A stretch of DNA of 64,000 nt from JAWXCB01 sp034440455. Its GTDB lineage: Bacteria > Bacteroidota > Bacteroidia > Chitinophagales > CAIOSU01. The position numbers and the translations under genes were made by a program. Numbering within the stretch: the stretch's first letter is position 1; each line of letters opens with the position of its first letter. The notes under the pieces are model-generated. The model worked only from the letters and a program-made list of their open reading frames with translations, searched no databases and was not told the origin of the DNA. The stretch covers positions 1 to 64,000 of the forward strand of contig JAWXCB010000008.1 of assembly GCA_034440455.1 (NCBI GenBank). The letters are read 5' to 3'. Positions 42,490 through 51,711 of the stretch are shown piece by piece.

Positions 42490-44289
42490 ATGAAAAAGTT
42501 TTCAGTTACCCTCATTGCCCTTCTTCTTTCAATCTGCACATTCGCACAAGACCCCGCCCTTGCTCCGTTTTATCACGGAGTCGCCTCGGGCGATGCGCTT
42601 TCCGATAGAGTAATTCTCTGGACGCGCGTAACGCCTGATGTTCCCGCCTCGCTCACGGTTGATTGGTTAATTGCAACCGATACGTTGTTTACTGATATTG
42701 TTAACTCAGGAACAACAACTACTGATTCGACAAAAGATTACACAGTGAAAGTGGATGCCACAGGCTTGCAACCCGACACTTGGTACTATTACATTTTCAA
42801 ACACGAAGGAGAAAATTCGCTGATTGGAAGAACGCGCACTATGCCTGTCGGTGATAATACGCATATCCGCATGGCTGTTGCTTCCTGCGCAAGCATCGGC
42901 TCGGGAGATTACTTCAATGCCTATCTCAGCATTGCCCGCAGAAACGATATTCATGCGGTGGTGCATTTGGGCGACTATATGTACGAGTACGCAGGAGGCG
43001 GACTAACAGGAACAGGGATTCCGATTCTGCCCAACACCGAAACTACCACGCTGGATAAATATCGACAGCGCTATGCTACTTATCGCCTTGACCCTTATCT
43101 GCGAAGATTGCATCAGCAATATCCGTTTTATACCGTGTGGGATGACCATGAATCAGCGAACAACTCGTGGGAAGAAGGTTCAAATAATCATACGCCAGGC
43201 GTGGAAGGTGATTGGCAGGTGCGTAAAGCAGAGGCGAAACAAGCAAACTTTGAATGGCTCCCCAGGCGTGAACAAGCTCCTGGCGATTATACAATTTACA
43301 GAACCTTCAGCATCGGAAATCTTGCCGATCTGGTTATGCTTGATACACGACTGGAAGGAAGAGATGAGCAGGCAACAAACAGCGCGGGCTATCAGGATAC
43401 CAACCGCACGATACTTGGAACAACTCAAAGAGCATGGCTCCTGGATGAGTTGAGTGGTTCGCAGGCGAAATGGAAAATCATCGGGCAGCAGGTAATGTTT
43501 GCACCTTTGATAGCAACTACTTTCACAAATGACATGTGGGATGGCTATGAAGGCGACCGCAACCGCATTGTCAATCATGTAATGAATAATAATATTGAGA
43601 ATGTGGTTGTGCTCACCGGAGATATTCATTCTTCATGGGCGAATGATGTGCCGCAGAAAGGAGTAAGCTACAATGCCGGAACAGGTGCCGGCTCGGCATT
43701 TGTTGAATTTATTTGTTCGAGTATCACTTCGGGCAGCGGATCGTTCAATCTGAATGCTCAGACGGTTCAGCTGCTTGCTCCGCATGTCAAATATCTGGAC
43801 TTAACAAAAAGAGGCTACCTCGTAATTGATATTGACTCTAACCGCGCTCAATCAGATTGGACGTATGTTTCCAATATTGATAATGCTGTCTTTACTGAAA
43901 GCACTCCAGTTTCATGGTATGTGAATAAAGGTGAGCGCCACGTACGGGAAGCATCAGCCCCTGTTACCGGGTATGTGAATTCAGCGCCCTTTGCGCCTTT
44001 GAACCGCGACACAACAAACGTGAGTGTGCGCGAAACAAGCAACACGCTTAACGTAACTGTTTATCCGAATCCGTTTGGAAGCGCTATTTTCATTCGTGTA
44101 AATAATCTCCACGAAAAAAATCTCGTTGTGCGCGTCTATAATGTGCTTGGCAAATTGGTGAAGGAAAAAATAGTGCCTTCAACGCCAACAATAAGCATGG
44201 ATTTGTCTGATTTGAAGCAGGGAGCCTATCTCCTGACGGTCGCAGCGGGAAGTGCAGAGTTCAAATCTACGATTGTGAAGATGCAGTGA
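42490..44289 (+). CDS. PhoD-like alkaline phosphatase, T9SS type A cargo
   Basis: A 599-residue secreted phosphatase. A signal peptide (about 1-19, ending TFAQD) is followed by a PhoD N-terminal domain (FYHGVASGDALSDRVILWTRVTP) and a metallophosphatase core: VVHLGDYMYEYA, YTVWDDHESANNSW, and VVLTGDIHSSWAND, supplying Fe/Ca ligands. The last ~75 residues are a type A sorting domain (VYPNPFGSAIFIRVNN, RVYNVLGKLVK, LKQGAYLLTV). PhoD enzymes release phosphate from mono- and diesters outside the cell and are usually induced by phosphate starvation; no Pho box was recognised here. Confidence 0.92.
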   Translation: MKKFSVTLIALLLSICTFAQDPALAPFYHGVASGDALSDRVILWTRVTPDVPASLTVDWLIATDTLFTDIVNSGTTTTDSTKDYTVKVDATGLQPDTWYYYIFKHEGENSLIGRTRTMPVGDNTHIRMAVASCASIGSGDYFNAYLSIARRNDIHAVVHLGDYMYEYAGGGLTGTGIPILPNTETTTLDKYRQRYATYRLDPYLRRLHQQYPFYTVWDDHESANNSWEEGSNNHTPGVEGDWQVRKAEAKQANFEWLPRREQAPGDYTIYRTFSIGNLADLVMLDTRLEGRDEQATNSAGYQDTNRTILGTTQRAWLLDELSGSQAKWKIIGQQVMFAPLIATTFTNDMWDGYEGDRNRIVNHVMNNNIENVVVLTGDIHSSWANDVPQKGVSYNAGTGAGSAFVEFICSSITSGSGSFNLNAQTVQLLAPHVKYLDLTKRGYLVIDIDSNRAQSDWTYVSNIDNAVFTESTPVSWYVNKGERHVREASAPVTGYVNSAPFAPLNRDTTNVSVRETSNTLNVTVYPNPFGSAIFIRVNNLHEKNLVVRVYNVLGKLVKEKIVPSTPTISMDLSDLKQGAYLLTVAAGSAEFKSTIVKMQ

Positions 44290-44302
44290 TTGAGCTGACT
44301 GC

Positions 44303-44596
44303 TCATTGCGCTTTTGCAAGCTGTATCGCTTTTTCCGGGCAAGCCGTAACGCACAAACCGCAGGCGTGACATTCGGATGCGTTTACTGCAAACGCTTTCT
44401 GTTTTCCTTTAAAAAATGTTTTCACTTTTCCTTTGAAAGATAATGCAGCATAAGTTGCGTCATCAATCGCGTGCATTTCAAACACATTGTATGGGCATAC
44501 GTCCACGCAATCTTTCTTTCCTTCGCATTTGTTCAGGTTGATGATGGGAATGAGTTTTCCCGCTTCGTGCTTGCAATCGTCTTTTTGTTTTGGCAT
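44303..44596 (-). CDS. Ferredoxin family protein (dicluster)
   Basis: A 97-residue iron-sulfur protein. The C-terminal motif CHACGLCVTACP is a complete Cx2Cx2Cx3CP. The N-terminal motif KCEGKKDCVDVCPYNVFE has Cx5Cx3CP, missing the second cysteine, so the first site may hold a [3Fe-4S] cluster. Related bacterial ferredoxins with 'CEGKxxCVxVCPYxVF' share this. It transfers electrons in the cytoplasm; partner unknown. Convergent with the phosphatase gene, 13 bases apart. Confidence 0.88.
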   Translation of the reverse strand: MPKQKDDCKHEAGKLIPIINLNKCEGKKDCVDVCPYNVFEMHAIDDATYAALSFKGKVKTFFKGKQKAFAVNASECHACGLCVTACPEKAIQLAKAQ

Positions 44597-44636
44597 GGAA
44601 TTAACGCGTTTCTATGCAGCCCGCTAGGAAATGAAC

Positions 44637-45494
44637 TTACCTCTCTATTATAAATTTTCCTCTTGCTACTTTCTTATCCTTAAAGTTTGTCAGTTTGTAG
44701 AAATAAAGTCCAGACTCCATTTGTTGTGTTTCAACTTTTAGAGTCTCGGTAACATTGTTCTTAGCAAGAATGAGTCTGCCCAAATTGTCATAAATCGCTA
44801 ATTGAAATGAAGAATGTTCTATATTATCAAACCCAATGGTTATGCTATTTGTCGTGGGATTAGGAGAAGCCGTAGACTCTATTTGTTCGAAGCCTATTTC
44901 GTCAATTCCAAAAAAATAGACTGAGAGGTCAATATCATCAAACATAAGTCCATCTAAAGTGTCGAGATTGACATCGCTTAAAAAAGAAAACCTAATAAAC
45001 AAAGGAGTATTTCGAAAATTGAGATCATAAATATCGGCCTCAATAATAAACGAACGCCATCCATTACTATTTCCAGTAAGCACGGGCCAACTTTCTCTAT
45101 TATTAAATGGATTTAAACTATTTACATCAATCCAGTTGAGTTTGTCAGATGAAACTTCAATTAGTCCACGATCATTTAGTGAATCACTATTGACGTTATA
45201 GTAACCTGCTATTCTTAAATTACTTGGTGCATAAGCATAAGTTTCAACAGTAAAAGAGGAAGTATCGTTGGGCGGATATGGATTTATAGTATCGGTGATA
45301 ATGACATTTTGAAATGAATAGGCAGTGTCAAGAATCGTTTTTTGAGGCTTTCCAATTTGCCAAATACTTGGCGTATCAATAGTCAAGCAATGCTTGTGAG
45401 GGTCGAAATTGATTGTTCCTGAAGTTCCACATTGTCCTTGAGCCAAGTGGTAATTCATCATAGTTAACGAAACCAAGATAAACATTCGATTCAT
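44637..45494 (-). CDS. T9SS type A cargo protein of unknown function
   Basis: A 285-residue secreted protein. A signal peptide (about 1-20) is followed by about 190 residues with no family I recognise, apart from a beta-rich, Asn/Asp-rich pattern (for example GLMFDDIDLSVYF), perhaps a carbohydrate-binding type sandwich. The C-terminal ~70 residues form a T9SS type A sorting domain: ASPNPTTNSITIGF, LAIYDNLGRLI, MESGLYFYKL, ending KFIIER. The sequence is visibly AT-richer than its neighbours, suggesting later acquisition. Confidence 0.8.
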   Translation of the reverse strand: MNRMFILVSLTMMNYHLAQGQCGTSGTINFDPHKHCLTIDTPSIWQIGKPQKTILDTAYSFQNVIITDTINPYPPNDTSSFTVETYAYAPSNLRIAGYYNVNSDSLNDRGLIEVSSDKLNWIDVNSLNPFNNRESWPVLTGNSNGWRSFIIEADIYDLNFRNTPLFIRFSFLSDVNLDTLDGLMFDDIDLSVYFFGIDEIGFEQIESTASPNPTTNSITIGFDNIEHSSFQLAIYDNLGRLILAKNNVTETLKVETQQMESGLYFYKLTNFKDKKVARGKFIIER

Positions 45495-45636
45495 GGGGTG
45501 TGATTTTTTTGTTTGCCAATTTTTTTAATAAGGAAGGCTTCCCTTCTTCATCCACCCCTAAGATACATTTTCTTTTCACGCATTCAAGCAAGGAGAGGCT
45601 TCGCAATCTTTTTCAAGCCAGAGCAGGGGAAACCGT

Positions 45637-46296
45637 TTACTGGTAAATGATTTCCCGCTGCCACCCTCCTTCTTGCTGCGCATGGAGTTTCCAAAATGAT
45701 TCGCAAATCAAATCAGGCGCGAATTTGGTTGCAGGATTTACTTGTCCGTTGATGGTAACTGTTGCTGCGTGAATGCCCAATGGTTTCAATTCCTCAAATA
45801 AACTCCATGCAAGATTGCGGATGCCCGCTTTGCCGATAGCGAGTGATGATAAGAAAGGCAATGGATGCAACGCCTGTCCTCCGCCTGTAATCAGAATCGT
45901 TCCTTTCTTTTTCTCTTTCATTGCAGGCACAACCTGTTGCACCGCAACCAACACTCCCGCTACATTCGCGCGAAAATCTTTCACGCTGGTTTCAGCATCA
46001 AGCGCGGTGGGTGTTGCTTCGCGGTAAATAGATACGTTATAGACGAGCACATCCGTATCTCCCAGGTTTTTCTTTACATCTTCAAACGTATTTTTCAGTT
46101 GATTGAAGTCTGCAACATCCACATAAAAGTCATGTGACTCATAACCAAGCTCTTTCAGTTTTTGCTGAAGCGATTTCAGGTCATCTCCCGGTCGTGATAG
46201 CATCGCGATTACGAATCCTTCTTTGGCAAAACGCTTGGCGATTGCAAATCCATTACCCGGTCCCATGCCTACGATAGTGCAGAGAGGTTTACTCAT
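45637..46296 (-). CDS. Atypical short-chain dehydrogenase/reductase
   Basis: A 219-residue Rossmann-fold SDR. The nucleotide loop is IVGMGPGNGFAIAKRFAKEGF. The usual catalytic Tyr of YxxxK is Leu here (LSSLAIGKAG) and the preceding Ser region reads ITGGGQAL, so standard reductase chemistry is doubtful. A subgroup of SDRs with a VGxGPG.G loop shares this pattern. The ATG at 46296 is chosen; the upstream extension is not homologous. Possibly a binding protein or an enzyme of different mechanism. Confidence 0.82.
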   Translation of the reverse strand: MSKPLCTIVGMGPGNGFAIAKRFAKEGFVIAMLSRPGDDLKSLQQKLKELGYESHDFYVDVADFNQLKNTFEDVKKNLGDTDVLVYNVSIYREATPTALDAETSVKDFRANVAGVLVAVQQVVPAMKEKKKGTILITGGGQALHPLPFLSSLAIGKAGIRNLAWSLFEELKPLGIHAATVTINGQVNPATKFAPDLICESFWKLHAQQEGGWQREIIYQ

Positions 46297-46398
46297 TGAT
46301 TTAGTTTGATTGCTAAAGTAGCAGTTTACTGTTTTCTGTTTACAGTTTATCCATTCAGTGAGAGAACAACTGAAAACCGTAAACAGCAAACCAAAAAC

Positions 46399-47433
46399 TT
46401 ATTTCAACTCGCTTGGTATCACTTTCAGTTCCGTGAGCTTTCCCATGCGCAGCACGGATAACAGTTTTTCAACTCCGATTGTTTTCTCATCAAGCACGCG
46501 GTGCAGCGCGTCAATGTTTGAAACGGGTTTTTCGTCAAAGCCCACTATCACATCGCCTGAAAGTAATTCGTGGTGAAATGCAGGACTGTTCGGCTCAATG
46601 CTTTGTATCAACACTCCTGAGCGCACGTTGAGCTTATTGAATGTAATCACGCGCGGGTTCAGTTTTACTACCTGCCCGCCAATGCCGAGATAGCCTCTGC
46701 GCACTTTCCCTTCAGTCAATAATTTTCCGACAACATATTGCGCGGTGTTTGATGCAACGGCAAAACAGATTCCCTGCGCGGGAAGAATGATTGCAGTATT
46801 AATCCCAATCACTTCTCCGTGACTGTTCACTAATGGTCCGCCTGAGTTGCCCGGGTTCAGTGCCGCATCGGTTTGAATTACGTTGTCAATCAATCTTCCT
46901 GTGCTCGAACGAAGCGAGCGTCCCAATGCTCCGACTACGCCTGCGGTCACGGTGTATTGAAATCCATAAGGGTTTCCAATTGCGATTGCCAGTTGCCCTA
47001 CGCGCAACTTTGACGAATCACCCAGCGAAACGGCTTTCAAATCAGGCGCATAGATGCGAATCAGCGCGAGGTCGGTTGAAGGGTCTTCTCCGACAAGTTG
47101 CGCTTTGAAATTTCTGCCATCAGGCAGCGCTACAAAGATTTCATCCATGCCATGCACCACGTGACTGTTTGTCACGATAAAGCCTTCCGAAGAAATAATA
47201 AATCCCGAGCCTGAGCCTCCCTGCCTGCCTTTGTTTTTGATGCGCGCAGGCAGAATTCCCTTCTTCTTCACCGTGATGTGCACCACCGAAGGGCTTACTG
47301 TTTCGCAGGCGCGGATTACCGTTTGCGAATAAGCATCAAGCAGTTGGAAATCATTTATTTCTTGTTGTGTGGTAGAGGTGTTTCCGTTTGCAGAAACATT
47401 TTCATCAGCAGTGATTGCGCGCAGGGTTGCCAT
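46399..47433 (-). CDS. HtrA/DegP-like trypsin-fold serine protease, apparently cytoplasmic
   Basis: A 344-residue S1C protease. Catalytic His91 (IVTNSHVVHG), Asp121 (DPSTDLALIRI) and Ser197 (ALNPGNSGGPL) form an intact triad. One PDZ domain (about 250-340) has YLGIGGQVV and NSPAFHHELLSGDVIVGFDEKPV. The N-terminus (MATLRAITADENVS...) has no signal peptide or membrane helix, unlike DegP/DegS. It may therefore be cytoplasmic or use a non-classical route. The longer frame from 47469 gives no signal either. It possibly degrades damaged proteins. Confidence 0.9.
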   Translation of the reverse strand: MATLRAITADENVSANGNTSTTQQEINDFQLLDAYSQTVIRACETVSPSVVHITVKKKGILPARIKNKGRQGGSGSGFIISSEGFIVTNSHVVHGMDEIFVALPDGRNFKAQLVGEDPSTDLALIRIYAPDLKAVSLGDSSKLRVGQLAIAIGNPYGFQYTVTAGVVGALGRSLRSSTGRLIDNVIQTDAALNPGNSGGPLVNSHGEVIGINTAIILPAQGICFAVASNTAQYVVGKLLTEGKVRRGYLGIGGQVVKLNPRVITFNKLNVRSGVLIQSIEPNSPAFHHELLSGDVIVGFDEKPVSNIDALHRVLDEKTIGVEKLLSVLRMGKLTELKVIPSELK

Positions 47434-47526
47434 AGCATTTTCTTTTTGGTGAAGCGAGAAGGTTTTCAAAAATCAATCCAATGGCGTTTTGGCAGAATAA
47501 AGCGTAATTGCGAATCCGTAAAATCG

Positions 47527-47640
47527 CGTCATTGCGCGGAAATGATAGCCTTGAGCGTGAGCCATTTCCGAAGCAATCCCATGATTAATATGCTTGCTTT
47601 TAGTTGGGATTGCTTCGGTCGTTCCTCCCTCGCAATGACG
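47527..47640. repeat. Palindromic repeat with CGTCATTGCG/CGCAATGACG ends
   Basis: The outer ten bases CGTCATTGCG (47527-47536) and CGCAATGACG (47631-47640) are perfect inverted repeats. An inner pair GAAGCAATCCCA (47570-47581) and TGGGATTGCTTC (47605-47616) is also perfect. This 'CGTCATTGCGAgg...GAAGCAATCC' sequence is a widespread dispersed bacterial repeat. It fills the gap between the HtrA-like and SET genes. Confidence 0.75.
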
Positions 47641-47647
47641 ACACTAC

Positions 47648-48067
47648 TTACAGAAAACCCTTGCACCCCTTCGCTCTGCAGCCGCAGCGCAGCTTGCCAT
47701 CATGGTAGGTGATGCCGTAGTCGCAGGTGATTTCTTCGCCTGCTTTTATATTCTTCAGCGCATAAAACTCCACATGCCAGCCAAGAATGCGGATGTAGGT
47801 ATTCGGAACACAAGAATGGTTCACATGACTCAACGCGTTGCCATTCACCGTGCCATCAAGCGTTTTGCCGTTGCCATATTCCACGAGGTGCAGCACCTCT
47901 TTCGTTTTTGCCTTTGCATTTGCCGCTCTTTCAGAGATAATCGTGCCGCCCATCGAGCCGATTTTTTTGCGAGCTAAAATTTTTTTCTCTGTAAACGCGC
48001 CCACTCCATGAATGCCGCTTTTGGCGAGGCGCAGGGGATAGTTGAGTTTGAAATTTGTTTCAGCCAT
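47648..48067 (-). CDS. SET domain-containing protein
   Basis: A 139-residue minimal SET protein, a SAM-dependent lysine methyltransferase fold. The start KSGIHGVGAFTEKKILARKKIG is the typical G-x-G-AFT opening. NHSC lies at residues 83-86 and the catalytic EEITCDYG at 111-118. A post-SET-like CGCRAKGC near the end could bind zinc with the earlier Cys. Bacterial SET proteins are mostly uncharacterised; substrates may be small basic proteins. Bacterial versions are sometimes considered eukaryote-derived. Confidence 0.88.
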   Translation of the reverse strand: MAETNFKLNYPLRLAKSGIHGVGAFTEKKILARKKIGSMGGTIISERAANAKAKTKEVLHLVEYGNGKTLDGTVNGNALSHVNHSCVPNTYIRILGWHVEFYALKNIKAGEEITCDYGITYHDGKLRCGCRAKGCKGFL

Positions 48068-48206
48068 AGTTGAGTTGCAAGTTTCGGATTTATTCTTTGG
48101 AATGATTCGTCCAAATTAGATGCAAAGGGGACGTTAACCTAAAACTCATTGTGCTTCCCTTTCCAAGCGACATTTCTTATTTTCACAGTCCCAAAACGGA
48201 ACACGC

Positions 48207-48632
48207 ATGAAACATTTCTTGTTCACAACCCTCTTCTTTGTTGCTTTGATTAGCAAGATTTCCGCGCAGGACGCATGGAAAAATCACTCGCGCACAGCAG
48301 AGATAGAAATCAACTACCGCTACGCGGAATGCCATGATGATGCCAACGGGATTCACAAAAGCCTCGTGTTGCTGCAATTCGTGAACCTTACGAACAAGCA
48401 GCTTTCTGTGAGCTACAACAAGCAGGCGTGGTATAATGATGTGTGCAAGGGATGTGAAAACACGCCCGAAAGCCTCATGGGAATTCGCCTCGCCCCGAAT
48501 GAAACTAAGATAGGCTCGTGCGAGGATAAGCAAACGAAAGCCCTTTATATTTTTGACAAAATGCTCCATGTGAAAGCGAACACGCTTCAGAAATTCGAGC
48601 TGGGAAATATTCAAATCACAACCGTTCAATAA
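48207..48632 (+). CDS. Secreted protein of unknown function
   Basis: A 141-residue protein with a signal peptide (about 1-20, ending ISAQD) and about 120 mature residues. Mature cysteines appear in [14 protein letters not shown] and GSCEDKQ, suggesting one or two disulfides or a metal site. The NNxx/[17 protein letters not shown] region is beta-rich. No family recognised. It is eight bases upstream of the 994-residue adhesin on the same strand, so it may be co-expressed and serve the same surface complex. Confidence 0.7.
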   Translation: MKHFLFTTLFFVALISKISAQDAWKNHSRTAEIEINYRYAECHDDANGIHKSLVLLQFVNLTNKQLSVSYNKQAWYNDVCKGCENTPESLMGIRLAPNETKIGSCEDKQTKALYIFDKMLHVKANTLQKFELGNIQITTVQ

Positions 48633-48640
48633 AACTGTTT

Positions 48641-51625
48641 ATGCTGAAAAGATTTTATTCTGCGCTTAGTGTCGCGTGTTGTGTACTCATTACTTCAAAT
48701 GCTTTAGCGCAATGCGAAGTGGAAGCTGCCGTATTTCCGGGCGAAGTGGTATGCGGTGATTGCGCCACCCTGAGCGCAAACGGACGGGGACAAGGCTTGC
48801 AGGTGTTTGGTGAAAATTTCGATTCGGGCACGCCCATAGGATGGTCATTTACGCAGCAGGCGCGTTTTGATAATCCATGTAGCATCAGCGGTGTTGACAG
48901 CACTACGCACATCTGGATGGGCAACACTTCGGCTGTGCCGCGTTCATTGGAAACGCTTCCGTATAACTTCTCTACTGCGACAAGCGGAGGCACGGTATGT
49001 TTTGATATGCTCTTTGCCATTCAGGGAAATGGCGCCCCCTGCGAAGGTCCCGATGAGCCACAAGAAGGAGTGTATTTGCAATATTCAACCGATGGAGTGA
49101 ATTGGATAACGATTCAATATTTCGACCCAAACGGAGGCAATGACCCGCTGCTCATTAACTGGACCAACTGGTGTTTTCAACTTCCACCGGCAGCGCTTTC
49201 GCCAACCACGCAAATCCGTTGGTTTCAGGATGCCGACTCAGGCGCTGACTATGACCACTGGGGCATTGACAACGTAGAAATTTTTTACAACGACCCCACG
49301 TATGAAATTGTATGGGTGCATGATGGCTACAACTATGGACAAGGAAGCAGCGGTGGATTGAATCCTAATCCTGCATGTCCGCAGCAGACAACGGATTACA
49401 TCGTAGTGATGAGCAATGGCTCCCAAACATGCAGCGACACGGTGCGTGTGAATGTGGTGGCGCCACAATTAATCGTGAATGCCGGTCCCGACATTCGCGT
49501 GTGCGAGGGAGAATGCGCCACTATCAATGCAACAGCAAAGGTGATTAAGCGCCCCGCGAAAACTCCTACTTATGCAAATGCTGAAGTAACACAGATTGCA
49601 AATACGCTCGGCACTTCAACCACTATCGGTATCAACATTACCGATTTGAATATCACGAACGTGCAGCCCAACTCTATTACGCAGGTGTGCATCACCGGGC
49701 TTTCGTTTTTCGGGTTTAATTTTTTTCCTCCCGCGCAGCAAACGATTGGTGATTTGAATATCTATCTCGTGTGCCCTGACGGAACAAGGATATTGCTCAT
49801 TCCCTCCGGACAAACTACTTCCTTAACTCCGTTTGATGGTTATACAAATACCTGTTTTACTCCTGCATCAACTAATAATATCAGTTCAGCTTCATCGCCT
49901 TACACCGGCACATTTGCTCCGGGTGAACCATTAAGCAATCTTGCAGGCTGCACCGCCAATGGCGTGTGGCAGATTGAAGTTGCGCCCACTACGGCTACGG
50001 GAATCGGTGTCGGTTTTTTCAATGGGTGGTCTATTTCTTTTAATGACCCTGAAATAAGCTACACTGCTGAACTCTCCTGGAATCCAACAGCAGGCTTGAG
50101 CGATACTAATTCACTAAGACCTGTTGTTTGTCCCACGCAAAACATCACTTACACACTCACTGCTTCTGACACTGCCGGTTGCGTAACTACTTCTGATGCT
50201 ATGAACATCACAGTAGATACCACCAACCTGAATATAGCTGCCACGCTCACCAATCCTGATTGCGGAGCGACTGATGGCGGCATCAACATCACCGTGACGG
50301 GCGGCTCAGGAAGCTATACTTATCTGTGGAGCAATGGCGCAACCACGCAAGACCTTGCTTCAGTTGGCGCAGGTATTTACAATGTAACCGTAACTGACCC
50401 TGCGCATTGTCAGGAAGACACGTTGTTTAATCTTTCAAGCGCGAATGGTCCTTCAATTAACAATATCACCCCCACACCCGAGACTTGTTTTGGTTTGAAT
50501 AACGGTGTAGCAGTAGTTTCTGCCACTGGCGGCACCGGGACATTGACTTATGAATGGAGCAATGGGCAAACGACTGCAACAGCGACAGGTCTTGCACCCG
50601 GCACTTACACTGTTACCGTAAGCGATGCGCTGAGTTGCCAATCGGTTGCCTTTGCAACTGTTGGCGCTGGCGCGAATATCATTGCATCATTCACAGCGAC
50701 CAATGAATCCTGCTTCAACGCCTGCGATGGAACAATTTCGGTGAGTGCAAGCGGAGGAACAGGCGCGCTGGATTATGCATGGAGTGATGGAAATGCAACT
50801 ATCGCAACACGCACAGGTCTTTGTGCCGCAACGTATGGCTTCACGGTGAGCGATGCGAACAATTGTATTGAGAGCGGTTCGGTTGAGGTACTCTCAGCAG
50901 GAGTGCTGGTAGTGAATTTGGGCAGCGATGTAACATTCTGCCAAGGATTTTCCATAACGCTGGATGCAGGAAATGCTTCGCAATACGCGTGGTCAACAAG
51001 CGAAACAACGCAAACGATTGAAGTGACGCAAAGCGGAGATTACTCCGTGACAGTTACAAGCGCAGCCTGCACCGCATCTGACACGGTGACTGTAACCGTA
51101 ACGCCCGGACCAGCTATCAATATCAATCCGAATGACATCACGATTATTATTGGCAATGGCGTTGCGCTCACAACAACGGTAAGCGGAACGGGCAATGGAA
51201 ATTATTTCTGGTCGCCCTCTGATTTTTTAAGTTGCAATGATTGCACTGCTCCTGTTGTTACTCCTGCTCCTGATGGTGACTATATCTACACTGTTGCATA
51301 CTATGATGAGCAGGAATGTTTAGGCACAGATTCGGTATTCATTAAAGTGTTGCCGGAAAACTTTACGCCCGTAGTGCCAAGTGCATTTACTCCAAATGGC
51401 GATGGAAGAAACGAATTCATTAAGGTATTACCTACAGGAATCACCGTGAAGGAATTCAGGGTGTATAACCGCTGGGGACAGGAAGTGCATAATGCAAATA
51501 CTCCCTGGGATGGTACCTTTGAAGGAAGCCCGCAACCCATTGGCACGTTTGCCTATTACGCTGTCGTTGAAATGCCTGATGGAACAGAAAAAAAGTTGAA
51601 TGGAGCATTCAGCTTGCTGAGGTAA
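48641..51625 (+). CDS. Large T9SS surface protein: P-domain, SprB-like repeats, CHU_C domain
   Basis: A 994-residue exported protein. After the signal peptide (about 1-24) comes a reelin-like/MAM-like beta sandwich (about 50-225) with [19 protein letters not shown] and [16 protein letters not shown]. About 310-460 is a proprotein-convertase P-domain ([27 protein letters not shown]). About 530-740 holds three SprB-like repeats with [32 protein letters not shown] and [15 protein letters not shown]. The last ~80 residues are a CHU_C sorting domain ([34 protein letters not shown]). Probably a gliding or attachment adhesin. Confidence 0.9.
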   Translation: MLKRFYSALSVACCVLITSNALAQCEVEAAVFPGEVVCGDCATLSANGRGQGLQVFGENFDSGTPIGWSFTQQARFDNPCSISGVDSTTHIWMGNTSAVPRSLETLPYNFSTATSGGTVCFDMLFAIQGNGAPCEGPDEPQEGVYLQYSTDGVNWITIQYFDPNGGNDPLLINWTNWCFQLPPAALSPTTQIRWFQDADSGADYDHWGIDNVEIFYNDPTYEIVWVHDGYNYGQGSSGGLNPNPACPQQTTDYIVVMSNGSQTCSDTVRVNVVAPQLIVNAGPDIRVCEGECATINATAKVIKRPAKTPTYANAEVTQIANTLGTSTTIGINITDLNITNVQPNSITQVCITGLSFFGFNFFPPAQQTIGDLNIYLVCPDGTRILLIPSGQTTSLTPFDGYTNTCFTPASTNNISSASSPYTGTFAPGEPLSNLAGCTANGVWQIEVAPTTATGIGVGFFNGWSISFNDPEISYTAELSWNPTAGLSDTNSLRPVVCPTQNITYTLTASDTAGCVTTSDAMNITVDTTNLNIAATLTNPDCGATDGGINITVTGGSGSYTYLWSNGATTQDLASVGAGIYNVTVTDPAHCQEDTLFNLSSANGPSINNITPTPETCFGLNNGVAVVSATGGTGTLTYEWSNGQTTATATGLAPGTYTVTVSDALSCQSVAFATVGAGANIIASFTATNESCFNACDGTISVSASGGTGALDYAWSDGNATIATRTGLCAATYGFTVSDANNCIESGSVEVLSAGVLVVNLGSDVTFCQGFSITLDAGNASQYAWSTSETTQTIEVTQSGDYSVTVTSAACTASDTVTVTVTPGPAININPNDITIIIGNGVALTTTVSGTGNGNYFWSPSDFLSCNDCTAPVVTPAPDGDYIYTVAYYDEQECLGTDSVFIKVLPENFTPVVPSAFTPNGDGRNEFIKVLPTGITVKEFRVYNRWGQEVHNANTPWDGTFEGSPQPIGTFAYYAVVEMPDGTEKKLNGAFSLLR

Positions 51626-51697
51626 AAATCTGCTCGCGTCCTTCGCGCTTCTTTACGCGCCTTGCGTAAAAATTTCACTTCACAAATTTCCGGGCTA

Positions 51698-51705
51698 TAA
51701 CTTTG
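51698..51705 (+). promoter_or_regulatory. Candidate -7 box before saccharopine dehydrogenase-like gene
   Basis: TAACTTTG matches TAnnTTTG exactly and lies six bases before the ATG at 51712, which would give a leaderless or near-leaderless transcript. No -33 TTG is obvious, so this is tentative. Confidence 0.3.
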
Positions 51706-51711
51706 TCCCGA

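Noticed and set aside
43073..43453. Shifted frame inside the PhoD-like phosphatase gene, suggesting a nested gene
   Set aside because: Catalytic motifs of the phosphatase run through this stretch in the main frame; the shifted frame has no motif.
48183..48629. 148-codon minus-strand open frame
   Set aside because: Exactly antisense to the secreted 141-residue protein, which has a signal peptide and neighbours in the same direction.
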